From: Pseudoramibacter porci
Lineage (GTDB): Bacteria > Bacillota > Clostridia > Eubacteriales > Eubacteriaceae
Assembly: GCF_009696145.1 (NCBI RefSeq)
Contig: NZ_VUMO01000015.1
Coordinates: 1 to 36,706 of the forward strand
DNA length: 36,706 nt
Direction of reading: 5' to 3'
The position numbers and the translations under genes were made by a program. Shown in pieces: positions 16,125 to 22,494 of this stretch. Numbering within the stretch: position 1 is the first letter of the stretch; every line of letters begins with the position of its first letter. The notes below the pieces were generated by a model. The model did not search any database. It was not told where the DNA came from and saw only the letters and a list, made by a program, of their open reading frames with translations.

Positions 16125-16895
16125 ATGCGCATCATCATCTCACCGGCCAAGCAGATGATTCAGGACCCGGACGCGCCCCGGGCGGCAGCCCTTCCGGTTT
16201 TTCTCGATCAAACGGCAATCCTCATGGAGTGGATGCAGGGGCTCAGCTACGCAGAACAGAAAAAGCTCTGGGCCTGCAGCGACGCCATCGCCGAAGAAAA
16301 TCACCGCCGTTTGCAACAGATGGATTTACGCGGCGCGTCGACGCCGGCGCTTTTAGCCTTTGACGGCATTCAGTACCAATACATGGCGCCGACCATTTTT
16401 GAAAGCCGCCAGTACGATTACGTTCAGGATCATCTTCGCATATTGTCCGGGTTTTACGGCGTGTTGAAGCCGATGGACGGTGTGACCCCTTACCGCCTCG
16501 AGATGCAGGCCAAGGCCGCTGTGAACGGCAGCCGCAATCTCTACGATTTCTGGGGCAGCCGGCTGTATCAAGAGGTCATGGACGACAGCCGCGTGCTGAT
16601 CAATTTAGCTTCCAAGGAATACAGCAAAAGCGTCGCCCCGCACCTTCAGCCCGGGGACCGCATGATCACCTGTGTGTTCGGCGAGCTCAAGGACGGCCGC
16701 GTCGTTCAAAAAGGGGTTTACGTCAAAATGGCGCGGGGGGAAATGGTACGCTTCCTCGCCGAGAATCAGGCGGAGGATCCAGAAGCTCTGAAGGCTTTCG
16801 ACTTAAGCGGCTACCGCTACGATCCCAAACGCTCGACAGAAACGACATTCGTTTTTACCCGAACGGCCATTCCCGGAAAGTCCGGACGCCGGTAA
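16125..16895 (+). CDS. yaaA: YaaA family peroxide-stress/DNA-protection protein
   Basis: A 256-residue DUF328/YaaA protein. In E. coli YaaA lowers free iron and protects DNA during hydrogen peroxide stress, and the fold has DNA-binding features. Family blocks are clear: MRIIISPAKQM at the start, PALLAFDGIQYQYM, LRILSGFYGVLKPMDGVTPYRLEM, YDFWGSRL, and INLASKEYSKSV. It starts three bases after the macrodomain stop codon, so it is co-translated or co-transcribed. It ends the upp-purB run, with a terminator 11 bases beyond the stop. Confidence 0.95.
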   Translation: MRIIISPAKQMIQDPDAPRAAALPVFLDQTAILMEWMQGLSYAEQKKLWACSDAIAEENHRRLQQMDLRGASTPALLAFDGIQYQYMAPTIFESRQYDYVQDHLRILSGFYGVLKPMDGVTPYRLEMQAKAAVNGSRNLYDFWGSRLYQEVMDDSRVLINLASKEYSKSVAPHLQPGDRMITCVFGELKDGRVVQKGVYVKMARGEMVRFLAENQAEDPEALKAFDLSGYRYDPKRSTETTFVFTRTAIPGKSGRR

Positions 16896-16905
16896 AATGC
16901 GATTC

Positions 16906-16942
16906 AAAAAATCAGCTCTTTTTAAGGGAGCTGATTTTTTTT
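16906..16942 (+). terminator. Terminator after yaaA
   Basis: ATCAGCTC pairs with GAGCTGAT (16911-16918 with 16928-16935) inside an A-run/T-run frame. It separates the upp unit from the metY promoter. Confidence 0.9.
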
Positions 16943-16951
16943 ATTTTAGGC

Positions 16952-16980
16952 TTGACATAGTAATCAAATAGGTTTAATAT
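16952..16980 (+). promoter_or_regulatory. Promoter of the metY-cysK leader
   Basis: TTGACA (16952-16957), 17-base spacer, TAATAT (16975-16980). The predicted start near 16987 gives a leader RNA of about 240 bases before metY, containing a small ORF. An ATAGG/CCTAT inverted pair (16968-16972, 17002-17006) brackets the -10 and start region and could be an operator, but the evidence is weak. Confidence 0.85.
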
Positions 16981-17034
16981 ATAGCCATAACATATTTAAG
17001 TCCTATGTTTAATAATAATTTTGGAGGTGCCGAA

Positions 17035-17142
17035 TTGCACAGATATGACGAAACGGTTTGGACGTGTCAGAGCGACTGGATTCGACACGTACTCAGACCC
17101 AACACCAGTGGACGAATGTGCTGCTGCAGCGCATGTTGTTAA
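17035..17142 (+). CDS. Cysteine-rich leader peptide (candidate cysteine-responsive attenuator)
   Basis: A 35-codon ORF starting with TTG at 17035, six bases after a perfect GGAGGT (17023-17028). The peptide has six cysteines, five of them among its last seven residues: it ends ..GRMCCCSACC, encoded by TGC TGC TGC AGC GCA TGT TGT and then TAA at 17140. It begins about 48 bases into the predicted transcript and stops 87 bases before metY. The Cys codons lie inside a small potential hairpin (ATGTGC with GCGCAT, 17116-17136), and another perfect 7-bp hairpin (ACGTGTC/GACACGT, 17062-17090) lies within the ORF. No Rho-independent terminator, T-box or S-box is visible. Inference: ribosome stalling at Cys codons when Cys-tRNA is low controls metY-cysK, as shown for poly-Cys leader ORFs in mycobacteria. 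Alternative starts: ATG 17116 (8-residue MCCCSACC) or the out-of-frame ATG 17045. Confidence 0.7.
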   Translation: MHRYDETVWTCQSDWIRHVLRPNTSGRMCCCSACC

Positions 17143-17229
17143 CTTAATAATAAAAGACAGCCAAAAGGCAAAGGTATCCATCGTAATCAAGTAAATTTAA
17201 ATAGAGAATCATAGAAAGTGAGAAATAAA

Positions 17230-18510
17230 ATGGCTTATAAATTTGAAACACTGCAGTTACACGTTGGACAGGAACAGGCGGATCCGGTTACCGATGCGAG
17301 AGCGGTTCCGATTTACGCGACGACTTCTTACGTTTTCCACAACTCGAAACACGCAGCGGACCGCTTCGGCTTAAGAGATGCCGGCAACATTTACGGCAGA
17401 CTGACCAACTCCACGGTCGACGTTTTTGAAAAACGGATCGCAGCCCTCGAAGGCGGCTCCGCAGCATTGGCGACCGCTTCCGGTTCTGCCGCGATCACTT
17501 ACGTCATTGAAGCCCTGGCCCATCAGGGACAGAATATCGTCTCAGCGAAGACAGTTTACGGCGGCACCTACAACTTGCTCGAACACACCCTGCCGCATTT
17601 CGGGATCACCGGCAAATGGGTGGATCCGGACGATTTTGACGCCCTCGAAGCGGCAATCGACGACAACACCCAGGCGCTCTACGCTGAAACCCTCGGCAAT
17701 CCGAACTCCAACATCATCGACATCGAAAAATGGGCGGAAGTCGCACATAAACACGGCCTGCCCTTGGTCATTGACAACACGTTCGCGACACCGTACCTCG
17801 TCAGACCGATTGAACGCGGTGCAGACATTGTCGTTCACTCTGCGACGAAATTCATCGGCGGCCACGGTACCGCCATCGGCGGCGTCCTCGTTGAAGGCGG
17901 CAACTTCGATTGGAAGGCCAGCGGCCGTTATCCATGGATTTCCGAACCGGATCCGTCTTACCACGGCATCAGCTTTGCCGACGCCGCCGGCCCGGCCGCT
18001 TTTGCGACCTACATCCGTGCGATTCTCCTGAGAGATCAGGGCGCGACGCTTTCTCCGTTCCACGCCTTCCTCTTCCTGCAGGGCCTTGAAACCCTGTCGC
18101 TGCGTGTGGAACGCCACGTCCAGAACGCGCTGAAGATCGTCGATTATTTAAGCCACCATCCGCAGGTCGAAGCGGTGCATCATCCGTCTCTGGAAAGCGA
18201 ACCGAGCCACAAACTCTACGACAAATACTTCCCCAACGGCGGCGGCTCCATCTTCACCTTTGAAATCAAAGGGGACGCCCAGACCGCGATGGACTTCATC
18301 GACAACCTGCCGATTTTCTCACTGCTCGCCAACGTCGCCGACGTCAAATCTCTGGTCATCCATCCGGCTTCCACGACCCACTCTCAGCTCAACGAAGCGG
18401 AACTTCTGGATCAGGGCATCAAGCCGAACACCATTCGTCTCTCTATTGGGATTGAAAATGTCGACGATTTAATCGACGCGCTGGATACCGCATTTGCTGC
18501 TGTCAAATAA
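17230..18510 (+). CDS. metY: O-acetylhomoserine sulfhydrylase (MetY)
   Basis: PLP enzyme of the Cys/Met metabolism (gamma-family) group that makes homocysteine from O-acetylhomoserine and sulfide. The 426 residues match MetY rather than the shorter MetB/MetC (about 380). The PLP lysine is Lys207 in [27 protein letters not shown] near residue 78 and [11 protein letters not shown] near 151 are typical, and [13 protein letters not shown] is the MetY-specific insert. ATG 17230 follows an AAAGTGAG ribosome binding site; a GTG four codons upstream is possible. It follows the Cys-rich leader ORF and precedes cysK by 38 bases, so the two sulfide-fixing enzymes share one transcript. Confidence 0.95.
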   Translation: MAYKFETLQLHVGQEQADPVTDARAVPIYATTSYVFHNSKHAADRFGLRDAGNIYGRLTNSTVDVFEKRIAALEGGSAALATASGSAAITYVIEALAHQGQNIVSAKTVYGGTYNLLEHTLPHFGITGKWVDPDDFDALEAAIDDNTQALYAETLGNPNSNIIDIEKWAEVAHKHGLPLVIDNTFATPYLVRPIERGADIVVHSATKFIGGHGTAIGGVLVEGGNFDWKASGRYPWISEPDPSYHGISFADAAGPAAFATYIRAILLRDQGATLSPFHAFLFLQGLETLSLRVERHVQNALKIVDYLSHHPQVEAVHHPSLESEPSHKLYDKYFPNGGGSIFTFEIKGDAQTAMDFIDNLPIFSLLANVADVKSLVIHPASTTHSQLNEAELLDQGIKPNTIRLSIGIENVDDLIDALDTAFAAVK

Positions 18511-18548
18511 CGAAAACACTGGATTCACATTTCGGAGGTAACCATCAA

Positions 18549-19469
18549 ATGGCAAAAATTTATCAGAATTTATCAGATTTAGTCGGCAACACGCCGCTTT
18601 TCGAATTAACTCATGTGGAAAAGGCCGAAGACCTCGACGCGAAAGTCGTCGTCAAACTGGAATACTTTAACCCGGCGGGATCGGTCAAAGACCGTATCGC
18701 GCTGGCGATGATCACGGACGCGGAAGAAAAGGGCCAGCTCAAACCGGGGGCCACCATCATTGAACCGACCTCGGGGAACACTGGAATCGGTCTGGCCGCT
18801 GTCGGCGCATCTAAGGGCTACAAAGTTATCCTGACGATGCCGGAAACCATGTCTGTCGAACGCCGCAACCTGTTGAAACTCTACGGTGCAGAAGTCGTCT
18901 TGACCGACGGTGCAAAGGGCATGAAGGGCGCCATTGAAAAGGCTAATGAACTCCACGAACAGACACCGGGCAGCTTTGTGCCGGGGCAGTTTGTCAATCC
19001 GGCCAATCCTAAGGCGCACCGCGAAACCACTGGCCCTGAAATCTGGCGCGACACTGACGGCGAAGTCGACATTTTCGTCGCAGGGATCGGCACCGGCGGC
19101 ACCCTGACCGGTGTCGGCGAATATCTGAAATCTCAGAAACCGGACGTCAAAATCGTCGCAGTCGAACCATCTGGCTCACCTGTACTGTCTGAAGGCCACG
19201 GCGGCCCGCACAAAATCCAGGGCATCGGCGCCGGATTTGTACCGGATACCTTGAACACAGACATTTACGACGAAATCGTGACGGTCACCAATGAAGACGC
19301 TTTTGACACGACCCGTGCCGTCGCCAAAGCGGAAGGCATCCTGACCGGGATTTCCTCCGGCGCTGCGGTCTGGACCGCAATCCAGCTGGCGAAACGTCCG
19401 GAAAACAAGGGCAAAACCATCGTCGCGCTCCTGCCGGATACCGGCGACCGCTACCTCTCCATGCTCTAA
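18549..19469 (+). CDS. cysK: Cysteine synthase A (O-acetylserine sulfhydrylase)
   Basis: PLP enzyme that makes cysteine from O-acetylserine and sulfide. It has 306 residues. The PLP lysine is Lys47 in NPAGSVKDR, the substrate/phosphate loop [10 protein letters not shown] is near residue 74, [12 protein letters not shown] near 178 is the PLP-phosphate site, and ISSGAA near 271 completes the pocket. The ATG is preceded by CGGAGGT. It is co-transcribed with metY and ends at a strong terminator. Together with metY it makes sulfide the entry point for both cysteine and methionine, which fits control by cysteine supply. Confidence 0.97.
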   Translation: MAKIYQNLSDLVGNTPLFELTHVEKAEDLDAKVVVKLEYFNPAGSVKDRIALAMITDAEEKGQLKPGATIIEPTSGNTGIGLAAVGASKGYKVILTMPETMSVERRNLLKLYGAEVVLTDGAKGMKGAIEKANELHEQTPGSFVPGQFVNPANPKAHRETTGPEIWRDTDGEVDIFVAGIGTGGTLTGVGEYLKSQKPDVKIVAVEPSGSPVLSEGHGGPHKIQGIGAGFVPDTLNTDIYDEIVTVTNEDAFDTTRAVAKAEGILTGISSGAAVWTAIQLAKRPENKGKTIVALLPDTGDRYLSML

Positions 19470-19503
19470 GGCGGCGCGCGTTTCCTTTCTCTTGATACCC
19501 CTC

Positions 19504-19538
19504 AACCGGGATCTTGCATACGCAAGGTCTCGGTTTTT
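19504..19538 (+). terminator. Terminator after cysK
   Basis: AACCGGGATCTTGC pairs, with two mismatches, with GCAAGGTCTCGGTT around ATAC, and a T run follows. Confidence 0.9.
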
Positions 19539-19556
19539 TTGCGCTCAAAATATCCC

Positions 19557-19606
19557 TTGACACGTAACCGTCCGGTCACTATAATAGAGGTAACCAAAAG
19601 GTAACT
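19557..19606 (+). promoter_or_regulatory. Promoter of the tetR cluster with likely TetR operators
   Basis: TTGACA (19557-19562), 17-base spacer, TATAAT (19580-19585). The spacer holds an imperfect inverted repeat, GTAACC-N4-GGTCAC (19564-19579). A second pair of GGTAAC blocks (19590-19606) follows the -10 box. The placement suggests autorepression by the TetR-family gene 120 bases downstream; that is inferred. Confidence 0.7.
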
Positions 19607-19705
19607 CGTACGAGACAGACGCGAAGACGCTGTGCTTAATTTCACGAATTGATTCTAAGTGCTGCTTTTTTATTCGGCGGTATTTAAGAACAACAGGAGG
19701 ATAGA

Positions 19706-20347
19706 ATGAAGTGCCAAGAGAAAAGTACGAAGGACAGGATTTTAGAGGAGGCGCTCGTGTTGTTTGCGAAGAAAGGGTATCTGGGCACGTCGATGAACGA
19801 CATCGCTGCACGGCTTGGCGTGACCAAAGCCGCACTGTACAAACATTACGCAGGAAAACAGGAAATTCTCGATTGTATTGTCAAAAAAATGAATCAGATG
19901 GATCAGCAGAGGGTGAAGCAATACGCGATGCCGGAAGGCAGCATGACAGATGTGGTTAAAGGCTATCAGACGGCAGAGCTCAGCAAAATCGCGGCGTTCA
20001 CGAAAGCGCAGTTTCGGCATTGGACTGAGGAGGCTTTTCCGAGCCGTTTTCGGAAAATGCTGACGTTGGAACAATACCGGGACCCGAAAATGGCAAAGCT
20101 TTATCAGCACTATTTGGCCAGTGAGCCCGTCGCGTATATGGCGGAGATCTTCAAGGGATTCACGAACGATGCGGCAGAAGCTGAACAGCTTGCGCTGGAA
20201 TTTTACGGGCCGATTTTCCTGATGTACAGCCTTTACGACGGAGCCGCGGACAAAGATGACATTGTAACGAGGGTCGAGCGGCATGTCGAACGGTTTTCGG
20301 TGAAGCTTCAGGCGAAACTGAAGGAGAAGGCGTGTGATACCAGATAA
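19706..20347 (+). CDS. TetR/AcrR-family transcriptional regulator
   Basis: A 213-residue regulator. The N-terminal helix-turn-helix domain (about residues 8-55) reads RILEEALVLFAKKGYLGTSMNDIAARLGVTKAALYKHYAGKQEIL, a canonical TetR fold with the recognition helix at VTKAALYKHY. The C-terminal ligand domain is divergent and the inducer is unknown. ATG 19706 follows ACAGGAGG. The upstream leader carries GTAACC/GGTCAC repeats suited to autoregulation. Its stop overlaps the next small gene (GTG 20334), so the cluster tetR, KTR protein, flavodoxin, membrane protein and DUF6487 protein probably shares control. Confidence 0.93.
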   Translation: MKCQEKSTKDRILEEALVLFAKKGYLGTSMNDIAARLGVTKAALYKHYAGKQEILDCIVKKMNQMDQQRVKQYAMPEGSMTDVVKGYQTAELSKIAAFTKAQFRHWTEEAFPSRFRKMLTLEQYRDPKMAKLYQHYLASEPVAYMAEIFKGFTNDAAEAEQLALEFYGPIFLMYSLYDGAADKDDIVTRVERHVERFSVKLQAKLKEKACDTR

Positions 20348-20543
20348 ACACATTCGGAAAAAGTGGGTGTATTGCCCACACTGCGGACAGAAAACCCGGG
20401 TACAGCTGCGAGAGGACACCGTGCTCACGCATTTTCCGCTGTTCTGTCCCAAATGCAAAAAAGAGAGCTTGATCGACGCCAAGAATTTTCAGGTCGTTCA
20501 AATTGTTGAAATGCCAGACGCCAAGACGCAGTGCGAATTGTAA
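20334..20543 (+). CDS. Cysteine-rich KTR family protein
   Basis: A 69-residue zinc-ribbon-like protein of the Cys-rich KTR family (PF14205). The first knuckle is YCPHCGQKTRVQL with the KTR triplet, the second FCPKCKKESLIDAKN. The four cysteines are spaced as for one structural zinc. The function is unknown; in Firmicutes the family often sits near regulators and mobile or conjugative genes. It starts with GTG 20334, overlapping the tetR stop by 14 bases, and has a good AAGGAGAAGG ribosome binding site. Confidence 0.88.
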   Translation: MIPDKHIRKKWVYCPHCGQKTRVQLREDTVLTHFPLFCPKCKKESLIDAKNFQVVQIVEMPDAKTQCEL

Positions 20544-20592
20544 AATGATTCGTATTGCGTTTTTTTATTTGTCAAATTGAGGAGAATTTAAA

Positions 20593-21099
20593 ATGAAAGC
20601 CATTGTTTACACGTCAAATACGGGAAGCACACAAAAATATGCGGAAATGCTGTCGGCGCGTTTGGCTGTGCCCGCGTACAGCTTGAAGAAAGCGAGAGCG
20701 GCCGTTAAACCGGGAACGGCGGTCCTTTATCTCGGATGGATCAGAGCCGGGAAAATTATGGGTTACGCGGAGGCGGCCAGAAATTACGACGTATCGGCGG
20801 TGTGCGCCGTTGGGATGGGGCAGACCGGCACGCAGGTTCGGGAAGTCAGAGCAAAAAATAAAATTCCGGCGCAAGCGCCGTTGTTTACCCTTCAGGGTAA
20901 TTTTGACATCAAAAAGCTTCACGGCGCGTACAAAGTAATGATGCAGATGATGGTTAAAACCGTAGGGAAGGCGCTCGCGAAGAAGGCCGAGCGGACCCCT
21001 GAGGAGGACGACATGCTGGAAATGATGATGCGCGACGGCGAGCGCGTGAAGGCTGAAAATTTAAACAAAGTGCTCGATTGGGCCATCGCGCAGCAATAG
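20593..21099 (+). CDS. Flavodoxin-domain protein
   Basis: A 168-residue flavodoxin-like protein. The FMN phosphate loop is near the N-terminus, IVYTSNTGSTQKYAEMLSARL (Ser/Thr-rich, residues 4-24), and YLGWIRAGKIMGY (about residue 50) corresponds to the second flavin-contacting region. The C-terminal third is helical and Met-rich (MMQMMVKTVGKAL). It probably acts in the cytoplasm as an electron carrier or flavin reductase; the partner is unknown. The ATG has TGAGGAG upstream. It forms a unit with the following membrane protein gene (gap 10 bases). Confidence 0.85.
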   Translation: MKAIVYTSNTGSTQKYAEMLSARLAVPAYSLKKARAAVKPGTAVLYLGWIRAGKIMGYAEAARNYDVSAVCAVGMGQTGTQVREVRAKNKIPAQAPLFTLQGNFDIKKLHGAYKVMMQMMVKTVGKALAKKAERTPEEDDMLEMMMRDGERVKAENLNKVLDWAIAQQ

Positions 21100-21109
21100 G
21101 AGGGGGAAT

Positions 21110-21526
21110 ATGAAGCTTTATATTGGAAATGTCGTCACGACCGTGACGACGGTGATGATTTTAGTGTTACTTGGATTTATTAGTTATTCCGTTTACAACC
21201 GAACGAACATTCAATATTGGGGACGAAGAAGTCTTTTTCTTCTGATTTACGGACTGGTCGTTTGCTGTTTTGCAGCGGCGCGGGATGGCCTCGACAAGAC
21301 GATTCAGCATGCGGTCAACGGCAGCTGCGCGCCGGGTGTGTTTCCCCTGCTCAGCTTCCCGACTGTCGTCGGCTGTGTCGGCGCGGCTCTGATTCTTATC
21401 GCGGCCATCGCGACGCCGATTGCGAAAACACAGCACATGCGCCGCGTTTGGTTTAACGTGATGTCCTGCGAGATTGTGATGAAAATTGCCGTGATGGAAA
21501 TTTCGAGGGTAATGATTGGAATGTAA
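21110..21526 (+). CDS. Uncharacterised four-helix membrane protein
   Basis: I do not recognise a family. The product is 138 residues with four likely membrane helices (about residues 8-28, 42-60, 78-105 and 116-135) and short loops. The region between helices 2 and 3 carries ARDGLDKTIQHAVNGSCAPG. The ATG at 21110 is preceded by AGGAGGGG. The tight spacing to the flavodoxin gene suggests the pair works together, for example a membrane partner to a soluble flavoprotein. That is inference from position only. Confidence 0.7.
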   Translation: MKLYIGNVVTTVTTVMILVLLGFISYSVYNRTNIQYWGRRSLFLLIYGLVVCCFAAARDGLDKTIQHAVNGSCAPGVFPLLSFPTVVGCVGAALILIAAIATPIAKTQHMRRVWFNVMSCEIVMKIAVMEISRVMIGM

Positions 21527-21541
21527 TAGGAGGTCATCGCG

Positions 21542-21757
21542 ATGAAATGTCCAAAATGCGGAAAAGAAATGCGTTCCGGTTATTTATTTGCCAGTAAAGA
21601 TGGCGCTTTCAGTTTTGCAAATGAAGTTCCAGGTGTATTTGAAAAAGCAGATAGATCAGACGGCTTTGTTGAAATCACACAGTTAAGGCTCGGACACAGG
21701 GTCCATATTGAGGCTCATTGCTGCGAAGCCTGCCGATTCGTCGTTTTTCATTATTAA
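21542..21757 (+). CDS. DUF6487 zinc-ribbon-type protein
   Basis: A 71-residue protein of the PF20097 (DUF6487) type. It begins MKCPKCGKEMRSGYLFAS and ends with a second Cys pair, CCEACRFVVFHY, so four or five Cys can bind one zinc. A roughly 40-residue strand-rich region lies between. It appears complete. The ribosome binding site is TAGGAGGTCATCGCG before ATG. It is the last intact gene before a stretch of gene remnants, and the sequence from here to about 22,450 looks lower in GC than the flanks. Confidence 0.82.
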   Translation: MKCPKCGKEMRSGYLFASKDGAFSFANEVPGVFEKADRSDGFVEITQLRLGHRVHIEAHCCEACRFVVFHY

Positions 21758-21776
21758 TCATGACGGAGGAGCTGAC

Positions 21777-21842
21777 ATGACATTAATTGTAGATCGACTC
21801 ACAAAAGCGTACACGGTTAAGACCGCGGTCGACAATGTCTCA
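21777..21842 (+). pseudogene. ABC transporter ATP-binding protein, N-terminal remnant
   Basis: ATG 21777, with a good GGAGGAG site, starts a frame reading MTLIVDRLTKAYTVKTAVDNVS, the standard first strand of an ABC ATPase (xLTKxY...AVDNVSF). The match ends there. No Walker A follows, and the frame runs on without similarity to a stop at 22016. The remaining 200 or so residues of an ATPase are missing. The downstream sequence is the end of an unrelated hydrolase, so this is a deletion or recombination scar. Translation could still start here. Confidence 0.65.
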
Positions 21843-22191
21843 TGCACCTTTTGTGGATATGGAAAATATGATCGGCAATATGATGCGATGCGCAAATGTA
21901 ACGGAACGGGAGCTTGCGGAAAAACAGGAGGCTGCCACAGAATTCGGAGAGAGGCTGTCTTGGAAGTATCTTTGTTATGTGAGAGCGCATCTAATCCTGT
22001 GGCGTGTTCCAACTAAAATACTATATAGCGAACATGACAATATGACCGATTGGGAAACCGTATCCGCATTTGCTGAAGGTCACTGTGCAGAGCTCACGGT
22101 CATGCCAGGTGGTGAGCATTGGTTCCACACTGAAGAACAGATGCGGTTCTTAGACAATTGGCTGAAAATTCAAGCTGATAGACGAGATTAG
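21835..22191 (+). pseudogene. Alpha/beta-hydrolase, C-terminal remnant
   Basis: An open frame of 118 codons whose product matches only the C-terminal half of a bacterial alpha/beta hydrolase. The cap-to-core stretch starts PFVDMENMIGNMM, then VPTKILYSEHDNMTDWETV carries the catalytic acid (Asp of the EHDN motif) and GGEHWFHTEEQMRFLDNWL the catalytic His. The N-terminal half with the nucleophile elbow (GxSxG) is absent, so it cannot be an active hydrolase. The frame is +1 relative to the ABC remnant it is joined to, at about 21838. Confidence 0.7.
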
Positions 22192-22283
22192 AATTCTTGT
22201 AATGCAAATTTCGAGAATTTTGATTAAGATGTCATAAAAGAAGGATAGTTAGGATATAATAGAAATAAAAAGGAAAACGTTCA

Positions 22284-22433
22284 ATGAAAACAATAGAAAA
22301 TGATTCGAAATGTATTGAAATCAAGCTCGACGAAGCGGACGCAGCAGCCGCTAGATCAGATGTTCGATACTCGGTGTCAGAGGTATTTGACCGCGTCAGA
22401 GAACGCATCTGCAAACAAAAGAAAAAGAAATAA
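22284..22433 (+). CDS. Small hypothetical protein, antitoxin-like
   Basis: A 49-codon ORF (ATG 22284, TAA 22431) with AAAAGG ten bases upstream and a TATAAT box at 22255-22260. The product is charged: a strand-like start (CIEIKLDEADAAAA), then RYSVSEVFDRVRERI, an amphipathic helix pattern seen in short antitoxins of type II systems, and a poly-Lys end. No toxin gene is adjacent, so it may be an orphan or a remnant. A strong terminator follows directly. I cannot assign a family. Confidence 0.45.
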   Translation: MKTIENDSKCIEIKLDEADAAAARSDVRYSVSEVFDRVRERICKQKKKK

Positions 22434-22441
22434 AGCATCAT

Positions 22442-22483
22442 AAAAGCCATTGATTTGAAAGATATTTCAGATCAATGGCTTTT
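22442..22483. terminator. Bidirectional terminator
   Basis: AAAAGCCATTGATTTGAAA pairs with TTTCAGATCAATGGCTTTT around GATA (one wobble). It serves the small plus ORF and the minus-strand trkH. Confidence 0.9.
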
Positions 22484-22494
22484 ATAATTTTGTT

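Noticed and set aside
17070-17100. GGATTCGACA in the metY leader resembles the conserved 5' end of tmRNA
   Set aside because: No tag-peptide reading frame, pseudoknots or matching 3' acceptor/T-arm follow within the 150 bases before metY; chance match.
17045-17194. A 49-codon ORF from ATG 17045 overlapping the Cys-rich leader in another frame
   Set aside because: Its ATG is about 16 bases from the GGAGGT site, against six for the TTG at 17035, and its product has no feature tied to sulfur metabolism. It remains a minor alternative.
16987-17229. SAM riboswitch or T-box in the metY leader
   Set aside because: Neither the S-box core motifs nor the T-box AGGGTGG antiterminator sequence is present; the leader is better explained by the small ORF.
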